The notes beneath the pieces were generated by a model. That model did not search any database. It was not told the DNA's origin and saw only the letters and a list, made by a program, of their open reading frames with translations. The position numbers and the translations under genes were made by a program. This document shows positions 1 to 14,100 of a DNA stretch of 64,000 bases, piece by piece (positions within the stretch are counted from its first letter, which is position 1; every line of letters starts with the position of its first letter). Source of the stretch: Ficedula albicollis (Eukaryota > Chordata > Aves > Passeriformes > Muscicapidae); contig NW_004775927.1 in NCBI RefSeq assembly GCF_000247815.1, positions 186,001-250,000 on the forward strand, given 5' to 3'.

Positions 1-1341
1 AAAATGCAAATTGAGATACACAGTTCTGGTGAAACAGTAACTATTTATGAAGTTTTTTCACATAATTCCCCTCTTCTGCCATCTTCTCAACCTCATCTCA
101 TTTTCAGTGTACAGCAGTGTAAGTTATCTCAAAGCTATCTTGGTCATTACTATTTAAATTTTAATTTAACTGCTTCTATGATGTGAAGATTGGAAACTAC
201 AAATCCATTTCTGAGGGAGAATTTTTGAAAACATTTCTCTGGGATTATATATTTTATTGTGGTTTATTAACAGCAAACTGAGTCTATGTATTTCAAAGTA
301 AGGGAAGTATGTTGTTAATTTCTTTCCATATCAGTCCAATGAAGTGGCAATGATCTAGAATTTTGTTATTTAATGATTGAAGATAAAGTGATGATTTCAC
401 AGATATTTCACTGTAGAACTCTGGGATTGCACATAGCATAACTACTGGCCTACTTTCAAGACAGTAAAAGCAATGTGGAGTACATGCATTCTCCTGGGAA
501 TTAAAAAAAGAATCTAAAAACCATGTTGAAATTTCACATTTTTAATGATTAAATTAAACAATTTTTTCTAATGAAAATTTGAAAAAAAATTTGGAATAAA
601 CATATTTGTTTTGTTTAGATTTTTACCTTAAAATATTATTTCCTCCAATATTAAATAAAAAGTAAAAAAAAAAAAGTAACAAAAGAAAACGAGGAATTAT
701 ATCTCTTCAAAGCAGCCACCAGCACATTAAGTACATTTCGTTTTTAAATGGAAATTCCTTTAGTTTTTGATGGCCAGATATTTTCAATTGCAAAACAAAA
801 AGTTTAGTGCTGACGAAAACACCTGAGAATTTCTACTCCAAACATATTTTTAGGCCCTAAAGTAACTTTTCAACAACAGAAATACAGAAGAAAATCGAGG
901 GAATAAACACACTGATATGGACTATGATGAAAAAATTTTACAAATAAACCTCAGCAATAGATTAGTATGTTTTAAATGAAATGCATCTGAGGACAATTTT
1001 CAAAACCCCAAAACTTTACAGTTTGAAAAGCAATAACAAATGCTGTGGCATGTTTATTTCAGTTAATGTTGTCGGTGAGATATTTCACACTTTAGCTAGC
1101 TGCAATCTTTGACCTTCCTAATCACTGAAGATAAATTAATCATGTAAGATCAGTTTTTGGACCCAAAATTTATTGGTTTAAACTCAATTTTTATTCAAAG
1201 GCCAAGAAAAAAATTATTTCTGTTTTGCTTCCAAGAAAGAGAGAAATCTAGACTTTTGATCACCTGAAAAATATGAAAAATATTATAAATTTCCTCATCA
1301 ATTAATTCAGCATTTTGAATTCAGTAGTTTTGAACTTTGCC
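1..1341. other. Unique AT-rich sequence, no feature seen
   Basis: No recognisable repeat, exon or RNA gene was found. There are short A and T runs, for example around 665-675. The few open frames are about 60 codons and show no family resemblance. Confidence 0.5.
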
Positions 1342-1875
1342 AGAGTGTAACAGCACCAGACTGGAAAATTGACCTTTGTATCTAGATCTTGGGAAACACA
1401 GATTTATAGAATATCTGCGTTTGGAAGAGACCATAACGACTCTAACACCCTGAGCTTAGGAGGACTACCTAAAACTAAATCATATGACTCAGAGCATGAC
1501 TGAGAAGATCCTTGAACTCTGGCAGTCATGATGCTATGACAACTTCCATGGGGAGCCTGCCCCAGGGTATGACGAGTGTAACAGCACCAGACTGGAAAAT
1601 TGACCGTTGTATCTAGATCTCGGGAAACACAGATTTATAGAATATCTGCAGAGTGTAACAGCACCAGACTGGAAAATTGACCTTTGTATCTAGATCTTGG
1701 GAAACACAGATTTATAGAATATCTGCGTTTGGAAGAGACCATAACGACTCTAACACCCTGAGCTTAGGAGGACTACCTAAAACTAAATCATATGACTCAG
1801 AGCATGACTGAGAAGATCCTTGAACTCTGGCAGTCATGATGCTATGACAACTTCCATGGGGAGCCTGCCCCAGGG
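1342..1875. repeat. Local 226-bp duplication with a partial third copy between
   Basis: Segment 1342-1567 is repeated at 1650-1875 with no difference that I can see. Between them, 1574-1649 is a third copy of only the first 76 bp, with two substitutions relative to the outer copies. The duplicated unit contains a unique-looking left part and the 3' end of a minus-strand CR1, so duplication followed the CR1 insertion. The right-hand copy is the one continuous with the rest of the CR1 fragment. Confidence 0.9.
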
Positions 1876-2030
1876 GCTGACCACTCTCAGTGAAGATTCT
1901 TCTCCTAATGTCCCATATGAGCTGCCAGATAATCTGTCTGTGTCGCCACTCTCAGTGAAGATTCTTCTCCTAATGTCTCATATGAGCTGCCAGGTAATCT
2001 GTCTGTGTCACCTCTTCTGTTTCTAAGCCA
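1405..2030 (-). mobile_element. CR1 LINE 3'-end fragment, locally duplicated
   Basis: Read on the minus strand this resembles the terminal part of avian CR1. The plus strand shows the reverse complement of the CR1 3' end (a TATAGAATATCTG-like start followed by TTGGAAGAGACC). Further on come the CTTCC-TGGGGAGCCTG stretch and the CAGTGAAGATTCTTCTCCTAATGTC stretch in CR1 order. The piece is 3'-terminal only and heavily diverged, with no coding capacity. Two internal duplications (1342-1875 and 1881-2010) lengthen it. Assignment rests on recalled CR1 consensus, not a library search. Confidence 0.7.
1881..2010. repeat. 65-bp tandem doublet inside CR1
   Basis: Copies 1881-1945 and 1946-2010 are head to tail with no filler. 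They differ at about three positions (for example CCCATATG versus CTCATATG and CAGATAAT versus CAGGTAAT). The doublet lies wholly within the CR1 fragment. Confidence 0.9.
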
Positions 2031-3479
2031 GATCTCAGACTCAAGCTGTGCTGGCAGGTATTTTTGTTGTGAAACAGATGATGTGATAGTTGAAGGGCTG
2101 GAGAGCACTGAGGGATTATTTCTCAGGTAAACCTGCCCATTGAGGCAGTCTGCAGTCACACAGGACCTCTGCAAGAAATCAGTTTATGATTTTTCCCAAA
2201 TATATTCGCTCTTAATAGCTATACTCCTTTATCAAAAGGAGTTTTTTCTGCATGTAGTGACAAAATCTACCCTTGATTCTTCTTGCTATAATAAATTGTG
2301 AGGAAGGATGCCTTTTCAGCAACACTTTGGGCAAAGTTAATTTATTTACCCAGCTAGAACTACCTGTGTTATTGGTTAACTTCATTTGATGAGACTTTGA
2401 AGTTGTAGCATCTACATTTCTAAATGCAAGTAATTGATCAGGAAAAGGTAAGAAACTGATTCTCAGTTTTATCTTGTTCCCCTCCAGAAAAGTTGAGAAA
2501 ATTCTTTTGACTGTAAATGTATGAGTTATTTCTACCTTTTCTTTCTATATGTTTTCTAAAGTTCAAAATTAATTTCTTGAATATCTCTCCATTTACATTA
2601 TTCACCCTGTTTGGAGCAAGTTGGAATTATGTGTGTGGCTCCCCTTTCCCTCAAAGCTTTGAAGAATCTGCTATAATATATTGCTTTAATCTATCTATTC
2701 TGGGTTAGAACTTCAATACTTACAACTTTCCTCCTCTCCACAGTTTTCCCTTATCTTCTTGTGATTAATGGATCATCTCTAAGACTTTTGTGTGAGCACG
2801 AGAGGGTACCAGAGAAAGAAACAGTCTTACTGTTTTGATTCTTACATTCTTCTGTGAAATATTTTTGTGCAATAAAGCTGTATAATCTCCCTGAGGTTTG
2901 TGGGTGATTTAATACTTCTCCCATATCTGATGCACATTTTTCTCTGCTGAACACTGCACGTTCACTGATAACTGATGTGCTTAGCAGCTGTTACTCAGTA
3001 TAGCTCTTCCAGATGTTCTACCTAGACTATCATATTGGCATGCTATTTGAAATCTCATCTCTTTGTTGCCTTCCTATTGTGCATCCACTCTTTTTTTTTT
3101 ATTACTCTGAACTGAAAAAATTGTTTTATGCAATTTAAAAGTAAACAACAAAGCAAAACAAAAACCCACAAGAACAGCAACAACAACAGCAACAAAAAAC
3201 TTCACAAGAGGGCATAAACCGAAATACAAATGTGGACCAAAGCTTTGAGGTAGATGTACTTTACAAAGAAGATAACAAGTGAGTGCATTTTACTTTATAA
3301 ATTTCTGCAACATTCAGAAATTCATGGACATGATCTTATTTTCCTGACTTGCCAAAAAACTTTTACATTTATGAGACCTCTGCTCTACTGCTGGACTGTC
3401 CTATTGAGGAAAATATTTCTCCAATACCTAGTCTAAACCTCTGCTGTTATAGTTTATGTCTATCATCTCTTGGTCTCCT
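2031..3479. other. Unique AT-rich sequence
   Basis: No recognised element. It holds a short T run near 3091-3100 and a CAA/CAG-rich low-complexity stretch at about 3145-3195. Confidence 0.4.
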
Positions 3480-3860
3480 GCTCTACAGACCTGCAAGGAA
3501 CCCAACTGCAGCTCCTTGATATCCTTCCCAGAGGTGCTGATGGTAAGTGCCTCTAAAACAATCCCTCCTCCAGCCCAAAAACGTCCTGGTCTCACAATGT
3601 GTCCCTGAAGAAGCGCATCTTCTCCAGTGCCTGTTCATTTTCTCTGCCCTCCACAGAACTATGTCCACTTAATCAGTGTCAATCGGTGTCAATCAAACTG
3701 GAAACAGCATCTAGATGTGGTCTAGTGAGCACTGTGTAGAGGGAAATAGCCACTCCTCATAACCTATTGTTCCTTTTCATACACTCTCAAGATGCTCTTG
3801 GCTTTCCTTATAACCACAGCACAGTATTAGGTCATGCTCAGTGTACTGCTTTTATTTTAA
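3480..3860 (-). mobile_element. Old CR1 LINE fragment
   Basis: The plus strand reads as the antisense of the CR1 3' region. The best part is 3690-3850, which follows the familiar antisense order: AACTGGA-AC-GCAT at the start, then GATGTGGTCTAGTGAGCACTGTGTAGAGG, then GGCTTTCC and a GCTCAGTGTACTGC end. The first 200 bp are weaker. No open frame remains. Assignment comes from pattern memory. Confidence 0.55.
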
Positions 3861-6800
3861 TATTAAGGAAAAAAATAAACATTTTATAAATTTGGTGAAT
3901 GATGTAATTTAGTGGATGGCTGAACTTCAGTGATAAAGAGAAAGATCAAATTTGTATATGTACATGTGACTGCATGTGTACCTTAACATGCTATCCTATT
4001 TAGACATGGCAAATTAATGCAATATTACATTAAATGGTCCATCTGCTTGAAAAGCAATAACTTTGGATCTTATATTCTGAAAATTTTGAAGGTATTTTGT
4101 CCTGAGAATACTCTTCAAATGGGAAGGCTGTTGAATGTTGCATAAGTTGCAATAATTAAATATCAGCTCTGTCTAGAATGCTTTAAATGCAATATATTGA
4201 AAGAAACATATCCTAAAATCACACTCTGAAAGGTGCATCTTAGCCTCCTTCAGGTTAGGCATGATATTGAATAATTTTTTACTTATTTTTTTTAAAATTT
4301 GGCTTTTCCTGTCTCATTCAAAAATAGTATAAAATAAAGTATGTAAAGCCATGAATTAAAAATTGTTTTGATGATATTAAAAGCCAAATTATTTTCCAGC
4401 TCCTAGCACTCCATGGAAACTGAAAAATATCATTAAACTGCAGGAACGACAGAAAACCACACCATAAAGTCTTCTAATGTGAGTGGCAATAAGGTCAAAG
4501 CCCATTTGAAGAAAATTCTCATTTTAGATGCCTTTCCACTGAGTGAGAACTAAGAGATTTCTAATTTTATATTTTGTCTGTGTTTACATTTCTGTGTCTA
4601 CAAGCACTTATTGAGCATATTTGTAGTATATGTATGTAATTCACTGTGTGGTAACTGTTCATTGTTTTCATAACCTTAAACAAAAAATACAGAGCAAAGT
4701 ATGGATTAGTATGAATAAAAACATGCAGAAGATCACTGATATAAGCAGAAAATATTAACAGTTTAATTTCTATATAGAAACCTGTTGTATTCAGTGTGCT
4801 CAGGGTTAATGGAGAAGGTTTTTAGCTAACAACCACACAGCAGTCAAATCTCATCACCTTCAGCAGGAATAATTTATGGTTTAATCTTACATGCAGGCGT
4901 ATTAAATTAGTATTACTCATCAGAACTCACTTATTAATAAAACAAGCTGAATTAGTCACCAGAGAATCATATTTGGAAATTCAATGACAATTTTACATTT
5001 TTAATAAAGGCTCAGAAATATTATTGCAGAGCAGGTGGTATGAAGAAATGTGGTCAAATTTGACATTCATTAATAATTGAAGTGTGGAACGTGACAGAGG
5101 TGAAAATTGATATTGATTTTTTCCCCTCTAATATTTGGATGAGTTCTGAAAAGTAAATAAAATGAGATAACAAGACATATCAAGTCACCCTGATTTCTTT
5201 GATCACCTCTCCCTGTATGCACACATATATATCACTATTTTCCTTATCATGTTTTTGAATAATTCAACACCCATAGTCTTTCCAGTTCAATGCATTATAA
5301 AACATGCTCCAGCTGAGTTTCAATCATATTAGACTGAAAGCTGAATTTTTTATGAAGGATTATTTAAAACAAAATGTGTCTTGGGTTCTACAGTCTCTGA
5401 AACCAAACAATCCTGAGAGTTCAGTGAAGAAATGTCAACACTGTGGAGAATTTTTCTATTCAAAAAATTAAAGCAATCCTGTTTGATGTATATTAACCAT
5501 ATCAATATTAACAAACTTCTGCTGGATTTCAGAAGTGATATGACAGTGGCAGTACTACCAGGCTTGTATTCTAACTAGATGTGAAAGCTCCAAAATACTT
5601 GTACTCATGCTGAACTTAACCTGCCTTTGGGACAGCTGTAGCAGCATTCCTTCTGATTTCAGTAATGCCAATTTTCAGGCTCAGTTGTAGCTAGACACTT
5701 TAGCCTCATTGGACTCTAAAAATGCAAGGACAGTCACCAGCCTCTGCTGACCAATCTTCAGCACACTGTAGGCATCTTCATGGAGTATATTCTTTCTGTG
5801 GGATTTAGGTAGCTATTAGAGCTCTGTAGTATATTTTATGGTGCATGGGATTTTGTTTCAGCATTCCACACCTCATTCCATCCTCAAGCAGATTTGTGGT
5901 CAAGATCTTCTTTATTAGACATTTCTTGGTTTATATTCTTCATCCACATGAATGTCTAGTTCCATATTCTTAGCCCAGTACTGGTTATACCAATAGGAGA
6001 AACTGACTGAAAAAGCTGGAGTCTTCCATTCCTGTGTGTTTACAAAAGTAAGTTCCTTGCTTCTGAAGGAAATAATCTAATTACATATTCTGCCTATAGG
6101 TGAAAATGTTATGGTACAAAATAAAAGAAAAAAAACACTTTCTCCAAAGTTTACTGTACAGAGTACTTCAGACTCAGTCTTCCATTTGAAAATATAAATA
6201 GCCACATATGTCTACACTTCAATAATCAAGATTCTTGCAATATCACTCTTTCTTTTGTACAATCTCCTACAAGTTTGCGTAGAACTGCAAGAAAATCCTG
6301 TTCTCATGGACTTTATTCCAGTAATTTTCTGGATTTTATACAAATTCCCTAAATAATCAGACCACAGATTATTTTCAATAGATTTAATAATTTTGGTGGA
6401 ATAATTTCTCTAGAGTTAATCTTGGGGTGGGAGGAGATCAAGGAGTGTACTTGTATATTCACTGTAAGAAAACTAAAGGCAGCTAAAAAATGCCAAAGCA
6501 GCAACACATTCAGAAAACAAATAGGCAACCAGAAGTTAAGAAGGGAAGAAGTAGAAAAGCTCAAAAACAGGAGACAGAAAATGTGTCAACTCATTAGATT
6601 TCTTTTTTTTAAGGATTCTTTCATGTTGAAATGAACATCTCTCCTCAAAGATATTGAGCACAAATAATATTGATTGACTGAAGTTATTTTATGCTCTTGT
6701 GCCTTCTGTCTACTGCAGAACAAGTAACTGTTTGAAGATCCAGGTTTCTGTTAACAAAGCAAATGGTTGATGCTCCAGGTCTCATTTTGTTAGAATGAAT

Positions 6801-9800
6801 TTATATTGACTTCAATAGCCAGCATTAATGAAATCTTATCAAATAACTGAAAACGTATTCCACAAGGTATTTTCCTTTAATTAGTGAGAAGTATTGCAGA
6901 AAATATGAGATGGCTGAGAATTTTAAAAATAATAATACATTCTTCTTATCCATTATTATTATTATTTATTATATCTTTCAAATATTAATGTTGGAAACAT
7001 AATTCCAAACTGTGAGCTGTGAGCTATCTGGAATCTGAATTCCATTTCTTTGCTTTTTTATTATTATGTGTAGGTTTTCATGACAGAAAGAATGATTCTA
7101 AAATACGATGAAGGTATTACAAACGCTACTATTTTCATTAAAAGTAGACAATAACTTAACTGGCAACAGTGCACTACTGGGCAGGTTAAATTGTTCTTAT
7201 GTGGAAAACATGGTGTAAAGAGGAACATGTTCCCTCATGCAAAAGCTGCAGTTAGTTGTTCAACACAAATATTCAAATTGGAGTATTGTCTGTGACAGTT
7301 ACCAGCTTAAGGTATGCTCTTCTATCAGCAAAAGCAGATTTGATAAGTATGAGGAAAAGAAAACTGCAAAGAGGTGAGAGAACATGATTTAAGTTGATTT
7401 ATCAAATTATGCAAAAAATACATGTCCTCGGGTCATCAGTGCACTATAAGCTACAATGTTTCTTTTCTCCACAGTCAAAAACTTTAGAAAATTCTTACTG
7501 AGCCAAAAATACTCGAAGTACTAACGATTTCACATCAATCACATGAAGGGCTGAACTAAAAATAGTGACCTTTTTAGACACTCCTTAGATCAGAATCCTA
7601 TAATTTAGATTGGATTCTCATCCTTTTGAAACCACAAATACCATTTGGAAAAGAAACATATGGTTTTCCCTCCTGAGTTTTGACAGCTTCCCCTACACAC
7701 TCCTCCATCCCCACCTCCCTTCCCCATATCCGGGATTGGAGGAAGAATTTCAGGTCTTGTCATACTTTTCCGCCCCACATTTCACAGGGTGATGTTAAGT
7801 CAGAGATGACAACAATGCTTTGGGAAGATCTCTTTGTTCTGTGCTCTTCTTCTTACGAAAAACAATATATCATCCGTTTAAATATACAGTCAGAAAAGTT
7901 ATGAAGAAAAATTCTTTTACTGAAAAAAGTTTTACCCTGTTGCAACATTTTCCTCTGACAACATTCTTGATACAAATGTGAAAACAAACAAGGGCCTCAG
8001 ATTTCTTCAGAATACTTTGCTGTGATGTAAAGTGTTAGGTCCTTCTAATCCTTAATATATTGTTAATATTGTCCAGCATTACACTACATATGTTACAAAT
8101 CACACACAGGTTTATAGACATGTATGTAAGACTGACATAGAAAAAATTGTGGGATGCTTCTCAATACCTCAAGTAACCATTTCCTATTACAAGTCCATAA
8201 TAGATGGGTATCTGTCTCCAAGGCCTGAAAAATTCTACCTTTTCATCTGGGAACGCATATATTTATTACTTCATTGCCACTAATGTTGAAGGAGGCATCA
8301 TGATCTGGGTGATATTTTTTTGAATATACGGCACCCGTAATTTTTTTCTCCTTGCTGAACAATTGCTTATAAACTGCCCCAAATTGTCATCTTGTATCTG
8401 TATCAGCCCATTGAACCTGAACTTCCTGGTAATACCTCAGGCTATAGTTTTTTGAAACTCCTAGAAACCAAGTCATAAAGTTAAATTACACTGATTTTGT
8501 GCAATGAAGGTTCCTTCTTCCTTATTTTAAACCTTGAACTCAGACCACTTACTGTAGCTGCACTAATTTTCTTTTGCCTGGTTGTGCTTAATTTATTCAC
8601 TTGTGGTTAAAAATTACTGTTCTTAGGAGTTAATAATCCAAAGAGAGATGAAAATGAGTAGTCGAGAAGTAATAACCAGCTTTCTGCCTTTCTGGAACCC
8701 TCCATTTACGTAAAAGGTTGATTACTTCTCCTCATATATCAAGGGATCTGACCCTTATTCAATTTCTTATCCCATTATTACAAGAAGATTTCTTGATCAT
8801 AGAATTGAGTTAGTCAACTGTTATCAAGATTTTAAAATATGTCTCTTTTCTTATTTCAACCATTGAAAGAAAACTGTGGAGCTTAGTACAAAGGCATCCT
8901 GTGAGATAGAGAGACAAGATATATAGATACACTTATAGTTATTTAATTCCTCATGTGCTATATTTTCTTTAAGACTGATACCATTTCATTGATTTCTCCA
9001 CTGCTGAGCTAGAAAAATGGATAACGACTTTGCAGTTCAGTATCCAAAACAAAATCAGAATTTTGTGACATATGACAGAATACAAGTGAACAATAACACA
9101 AATTTCCTTTGTCAGACAGAGCTATGTCACACATCCTGGAAAACTGTGCCTACCAATTCTATTTTTTTTTTGATTCAGAAGCCATTAGTGCCTATTATAA
9201 AAGGATCACAGAGGCATGACCCTGAAACACAGTGCACTTGCTATTAGGTTGTCAATATTGTTATTCAGCCTCTAAGAGTCTTAGGATCTACAGTGAACAG
9301 GGAGCATAGTCATTTGAGTCTGTCAGAGTTCATGCTCTTCTGGTCAGTATTTGAGGAGGCAGTGTATTTCTGTGTGCTGGACATGGCACTAAAGCCAAAT
9401 TTTGGGCACCTGATTATGGAGAGAAAATACCAAATTGATAGAGAATGAATAATTGGACAGATTATCTCATAAGAGACAAGAAGTCAATCTTGCATAATAA
9501 CTTCAGCCAAAAGTTGTAGGAAATTAATCTTTCTTAAATGAGTGGCCAATTATACAACGATGTTTGGAACAACCTAGAGATCACTGAATACACAAAAAAA
9601 AATCCAGAAAAGTAGATTTCTTTCTTGAATTTAATTTTATCTTTTAGACAAGGAGAAAAAAATGTATACACACCATTGACAAATGGGCAAAGTATTATAC
9701 TAGCTGATTTTTAAAAAATACTGTTTAGTAATATGTAGTTAATTATTTATGTTGAAAATATTTGCCGAAAGGGAAATAAGAGGGTGCCATTATGATCTGA

Positions 9801-10795
9801 TATGGGGATAAATGACCATTTTTATCTCAAGTAGCTTGGTAGCAACACACAAGACTCACTGTACAGATATTGACTTCTCTTTTTTAATCAAGACAAAGAC
9901 TAGAAAGTAATAGACTCTAAAATATTTTTAAGTTAAATTACATGCACGACCAGTGCCCGTATATATTGTATTTTCTATAATTTATCTTTTTTAGGTCATA
10001 TTAAAAAGTTATCACCCTAAGTATAGTCAAAGCTGCTAACTGGGATTTGCTGACAGACATGTTATGCAACAATGGTGATGCCTCTATTTACTTCTTGTGT
10101 ATATAGCAAGGTCTGCAGTAACCTGTATCCTGGGCAATATCCTGTAGTGCCACCTGATTGTTCACATTTTTCAGCCACCTCTTAATTTTATTATGAGGTT
10201 AATATGTATAAAAGATGCCTGAAACTGAATTTCAGTCATAAATACTATTGATTCAGCAGTGACCCCAGGATGAAGAGGCATTTTCATGGGAAGTAGCAGG
10301 AAAAGTGTACCACAAAGCAGACAAGGGCTTCATGATCTGCACTCACTAACTAATGCTTTTCACTGCCTGGAACAATCCAAACAGCAAGGGAGCTGGCTTT
10401 GAAGAATTGCCCATCCTGAGATAAATGTTTTGTTCTACCTGGGGACAGTCTGGCTACAGGGAGCAGTGCTGTATCATGGTGCAGAACAGTGCAGGCTTTG
10501 GAACACCTGCCAGTATTTTGAACACAGAAATGAGATGGTTAGTTAGCATATGTGGACATAGTTTGAATAAGAATGGAAGTACCTGGGAGATGGACAGGGT
10601 TAAAAAAATAGGAGAAAATGCTCTATCCACTCCTATATGTTTTCTTTGAGAGGGTAAGATCCTTTCTCACATCAGTTCATAATTTTTTTCCAGGTCTGTA
10701 CATTCCTAGTTTTGCTTTCCCTGAATGAATTGATTTTCATTCTCCATTCTGTTTCAAGTCAATCAAACAATTTTTTTATCCACTTTTACATAATA
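3861..10795. other. About 6.9 kb of unique AT-rich sequence
   Basis: No exon, RNA gene or clear interspersed repeat was recognised on either strand. Minor items are a short ATT cluster at about 6952-6972 and scattered A/T runs. Very old elements would not be visible by eye. Confidence 0.4.
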
Positions 10796-11110
10796 TTGCC
10801 TGTACTGGGTCAGATCAAAGGTCTACCTACTTCCTGCTCCTGACAGGGAGCCTAGGGAGCAGTATAAATGCAGGGCAAGCACACAGTGATACTTTCCTAA
10901 AATAGTGTCCCTGCTTCTGTGGATTTATGATGCAAAGACCTAAATTAAAGGTTGTAGGTTGATGTGAACTTGTATTCAATATGTTTCTCTTCCATTTCTT
11001 CCATGAAATTCCTTGCTCATCTTCTGATGTCAAACTGACATTTAGCACCAACAACCTTCTGTGGTAAGGAAAACCACAGACAAAATCACAGAATACCTGA
11101 ACGTCTGTCC
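10796..11110 (-). mobile_element. Ancient sauropsid CR1/L3-type repeat fragment (tentative)
   Basis: The stretch beginning TGTACTGGGTCAGATCAAAGGTCTACCTA resembles an old interspersed repeat common in birds, turtles and crocodilians. It is followed by CCTGACAG, a GGGCAAGCACACAGTGAT stretch, TTCCATGAAATT and CAACAACCTTCTGTGG in the expected order. That repeat is usually placed among ancient CR1/L3-like LINEs. Strand is given as minus because this motif is normally the reverse complement of the 3' end; this is uncertain. An apparent 117-codon reverse frame (10827-11180) lies inside it and is not a gene. Confidence 0.5.
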
Positions 11111-14100
11111 CCCTGCGCCCAAAACAGTGCTGTTTTCTTCTACTGTTCATTACGCTAACTTGTGGGAAAAAAAGACACAAAGTAGCTTTCCTGTCAGTAT
11201 TTCAGGATAAGATCCAACACAAATATCAGCAAACAACATTTTATAACATGTCTGTGGCCTAGGTAGTGACTTGCATTTCGCAAGAGTGGTGCTGCCTCTC
11301 TTCATGTCTAGAAGTACTCTCATGACTGTGTTTGGGACACTCTCTCCTAACTATCCTCATGTAAAATGGCAGTGGTAGTTACTCTTTCTCATAGAATTTT
11401 GTGCCTCAAAGGTATCACAGAATACTATGTACACAGCCACTATATTCATATTATTATAAGGAGGAGGAGCACTGTTGCCAAAATCCCATCCCTCCTGCTA
11501 AAATTGTACTAAACACGACAGATAATACACCAAGAAAATGTCAAATTAAAAAAATTAAAAATACTTCTTAAATGAAGGTGATAAATGGTGATTGAAGGAA
11601 AAATGATTAAAATATTATTTTGGCATTTTGCTTGCTTTTATTTGGTGCTTGTTTGCTTTAAATACATGTTACCTAGTCTAATAATCATATCCATTTATAG
11701 GGCTCTGTGTGAAAACAATGGACATATCAGGACAATATATGCCTGGAATATATATGAAAATATACACAACACATCTTTTCTATGTAAATTCTTGTTCTCT
11801 AGAATTTACCAAATGCTGTATGGCCTGTTATAAGTTCATATATTATGAACAGTGAGGTTTTTTTTCACCTCAGGTAAGTACTTGCTTACTTGTCCTACTT
11901 CAAATTCACTCTTGCTACACATGCTCCTTGTTACCTTACTGCATTTACTTAAAAATACAATTGAAGTAACTCTCTACAGTCCTTACTTTCACTTCTTGTC
12001 CAAGAAATTTAAACAAAATAAACATATCCATACATTTACAGTTACATTGCAATACATGCATTATGTATGTTATTAAACACCATTAGAGATAAATGTATTG
12101 TAATGTCTCAATTTTCAATGTAGACCTAAAAGACCTCTGTATTCCTTTAGAGCTGAAAGCATATTTCTATACAGCTTCCCAGTAAAAACTTCTTTCACAG
12201 CATCAGTGATCCTCCCAGTGTTGTTTCTTTCTCTCGATGGATGTATCTGTCTTTCTCTACATTAAACTTTTTTTTTGGACCACAGAGTGGTACCAGAATA
12301 TTCCTGTTCTACTTTTGCATATATTTTTGAGAGTTCACTATAACTGAGTTCTGGTGTAACTTTTAGGCATTCTTCTCTTTTGCTGAGTCTAATGCAGGGA
12401 GAACCTTTCCCTCCTCTTTCTGACATCAATCTGTCCTTGACTAGTCTTGATTTCTCAGTCATTTATTTCTAGCTTGTGCTACCAAATGAGGCTATGAAAT
12501 CTCTTTTTGGCATTGCAATTGGCAGAAACGACCAGGCTAGGCAATAATCAATTCATCTCTTCAGTCCTTCATAGGCTAGAGAGATTTTGCTCTTTTTCGA
12601 CAATTTTTCCAGTGAAAGCTGTTAGGTCAAGAAATAGAATATGTCTGGAGAAAAGCGCATTGTCAAGAAAGGGAAGGAACAATCTATCCAAAGCTGTTTA
12701 AGTCTGTTGAGTGTGTAGTCACAATCATTAAACACTTTTTCATTCTACCTCCCATCAAAGGCTAAATGCTCCCTTCCGCAGATAAAACTTTATACCTAAA
12801 AACTCTGAATGCCTACTTACACTCCTTAATCCTTTGCTTTTTCCACATTCCTGGATAAGCTACATTAAATTGATGATATATTTGTTTATCTCAGGAATAG
12901 ATCAGTATCAGTATCTTTGCTTGATTGCCTAGGAGTTGATGAATATTTCTACCTTTATTTCTTGGAAGGTATGCATTCACTCTTGAAATGAAACACTACA
13001 TTTTCCTAGTCATGAAGGTTCTTGCTTCTTCTCAGATAAGAGAAGGCAAGAAACTTTTTGTTGTCTAATTTTGCTGTTTGGGGGTTCCTTTCTCAACCTA
13101 AAAAGACAAAAAAAAGTATATATGGTGCATGGTGCAGTAAAAAGGAGGAATGAATCGATATTCTTTTTTTTTTAACACTAAAGCATTGGGTAATTCTAGA
13201 TGTCATCAGAGTTATCAGAGTGTAGGCTACCAAGAACATCATGTCATGCATCATACTTATGTTGCAAATAGTATTGCTAAAACCACAATATTTTTGTTTT
13301 ATTTGGAGTGTCTTCCATCTCTTTAAGTTCCTTATTTTAACTCTGTTGACACCTTAATATTGCAAGTCACATCTTATCAAGCAGTATGAATGTGCCAAGA
13401 AATTAACTTCATTAACTTTTTATTCTTTCCAGATTAACAAAAAAGGGAGTAAGAAATGAAAAATGAATTGTAATGTTGTTTGCACTTCCTTACACTATGC
13501 AGAAATTGAAATGAAGCAGTGAAAATAATGGATCTGGTTCTGATAAAGTACGGTTGGCTATGTAAATCTATGCACATTAATTCTTGTTGCAAGCCAGTTG
13601 TTAAAGTTCTTCAGTGATGTTAATGGTCTTGGCTCTTACCACCAGCTAATACTTAGGCTTTTTCAAAAGTCTACACGAGAGATTCTAGTACACAAAAAGT
13701 GTTCATATATCTCCAGGACTGTAGGTAATTTGTGATTATAATGGGCATGCATAGCACTGTTTTCTTGTTATTTTCCCTTCTCCCCACTGCTGCTAGAAAG
13801 TGGATGTGTGATAATGACTCTGTGAAGACATTGGCAAAATGAAAATTTGGCTAATGACTCTAAGGCTTCTACACTGTTCTATATAGCACAAACTGTTGTT
13901 TACAGAAATACTTTTTTACATATAACAGGAAGTCAGTAATTGTAATTCTGACTTGCACTGTAAATGTTTTCATCTGTCCTTTTTAAAAATATGTTTGATT
14001 GACATAAGAAAAGACGTAGTTATAATCTGAATATTTTTCAAAGATCTTTCTATTTATTAGCATATTATTAATAATACAAGAGAATTAGCCTTGGAATTAC

